Positions 5,381 to 5,607 of a DNA stretch of 5,607 bases are shown here, one piece after another. The notes beneath the pieces are model-generated. The model was given only the letters and a program-made list of their open reading frames with translations, made no database searches and was not told where the DNA came from. Origin of the DNA: an uncultured Verrucomicrobiota bacterium. Its GTDB lineage: Bacteria; Verrucomicrobiota; Verrucomicrobiia; Chthoniobacterales; SZAS-18. Both the position numbers and the translations under genes were made by a program. The stretch spans positions 3,283 through 8,889 of the forward strand of contig CALMOL010000337.1 in NCBI GenBank assembly GCA_937871685.1, in the 5' to 3' direction. How positions within the stretch are numbered: position 1 is the first letter of the stretch; every line of letters starts with the position of its first letter.

Positions 5381-5607
5381 CTAATCCACGATCGAGGCGT
5401 TTGGGACGATGGTCGCCTTGAGGCAACGCATCTCCCGCGCCGCCGCGATGGCGTCGGAAATGCCCTTTTCGCTGAAGGGGAACCGCATCTGGAAGTCGCG
5501 GAACGGGTAGCGGTCGCGCGCGCGGTCGAGCATCTTGATGCCGAGCGCGATGTCGTCGGCCGTGAACGCCCAGCTTCCGAGCACGTTGATGTCCTTGGTG
5601 CAGATGC
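5381..5607 (-). CDS. Zinc-type MDR alcohol/polyol dehydrogenase, C-terminal fragment
   Basis: Last 74 complete codons of a medium-chain dehydrogenase/reductase; stop TAG at 5383-5381, the rest lies beyond the window. The visible part starts within ICTKDINVLGSWAFT, the typical end of the nucleotide-binding domain returning to the catalytic domain (compare KxxxVLGSWxYT in threonine/sorbitol-type dehydrogenases). It continues with a helix (DDIALGIKMLDRA), the RFPFSEKGISDAIAAA stretch where family members have a Pro/Leu-rich HRFPLxxxxEAF segment, and LKATIVPN as the last strand. The catalytic zinc ligands and the GxGxxG motif are outside the window and cannot be checked. It is upstream of otnI on the same strand and may be co-transcribed. 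It could oxidise the acid sugar or an alcohol precursor feeding the Otn steps, but the substrate is inference. Confidence 0.85.
   Translation of the reverse strand, partial: ICTKDINVLGSWAFTADDIALGIKMLDRARDRYPFRDFQMRFPFSEKGISDAIAAAREMRCLKATIVPNASIVD

Overview
This window is strongly GC-rich bacterial DNA with compact genes, few recognisable Shine-Dalgarno sequences, GTG and TTG starts, and intergenic spaces packed with GC-rich palindromic repeats. That style fits a Verrucomicrobiota (Opitutaceae-like) genome or something comparable. This is inference from style and from the acid-sugar catabolic genes; no marker gene settles the taxonomy.

Layout. (1) Positions 1-572, plus strand: the C-terminal three quarters of a classical short-chain dehydrogenase/reductase (SDR), closest in motif layout to the BdcA-like group. 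(2) 694-1329, minus strand: an unrecognised protein whose first ~135 residues look coding and whose tail is low-complexity and doubtful. (3) 1330-2304: almost 1 kb without a secure gene. It holds an AT-rich stretch with a near-perfect dyad, a weak plus-strand small ORF, an array of eleven 10-11-bp motifs repeated every 21-22 bp, a 29-bp inverted repeat (27/29) enclosing that array, and a separate long imperfect palindrome with a 15-bp GC-rich hairpin. (4) 2305-5027, minus strand: otnI-otnK-otnC in transcription order. otnK and otnC overlap by 4 bp, and otnI and otnK are 21 bp apart. (5) 5028-5380: intergenic DNA dense with nested inverted and direct repeats. (6) 5381-5607, minus strand: the C-terminal end of a zinc-type (MDR superfamily) alcohol/polyol dehydrogenase, cut by the window edge.

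How the genes work together. OtnI, OtnK and OtnC are the common lower part of L-threonate and D-erythronate catabolism. 2-oxo-tetronate is isomerised to 3-oxo-tetronate, phosphorylated at C4, and decarboxylated to dihydroxyacetone phosphate plus CO2. The pathway needs a dehydrogenase to make 2-oxo-tetronate. The usual LtnD or DenD is not visible here. The truncated MDR enzyme just upstream on the same strand is a candidate for an oxidation step, but that is inference.

The most unusual item is the helically phased motif array at about 1701-1922 inside its inverted-repeat frame. I do not recognise it as a named element.
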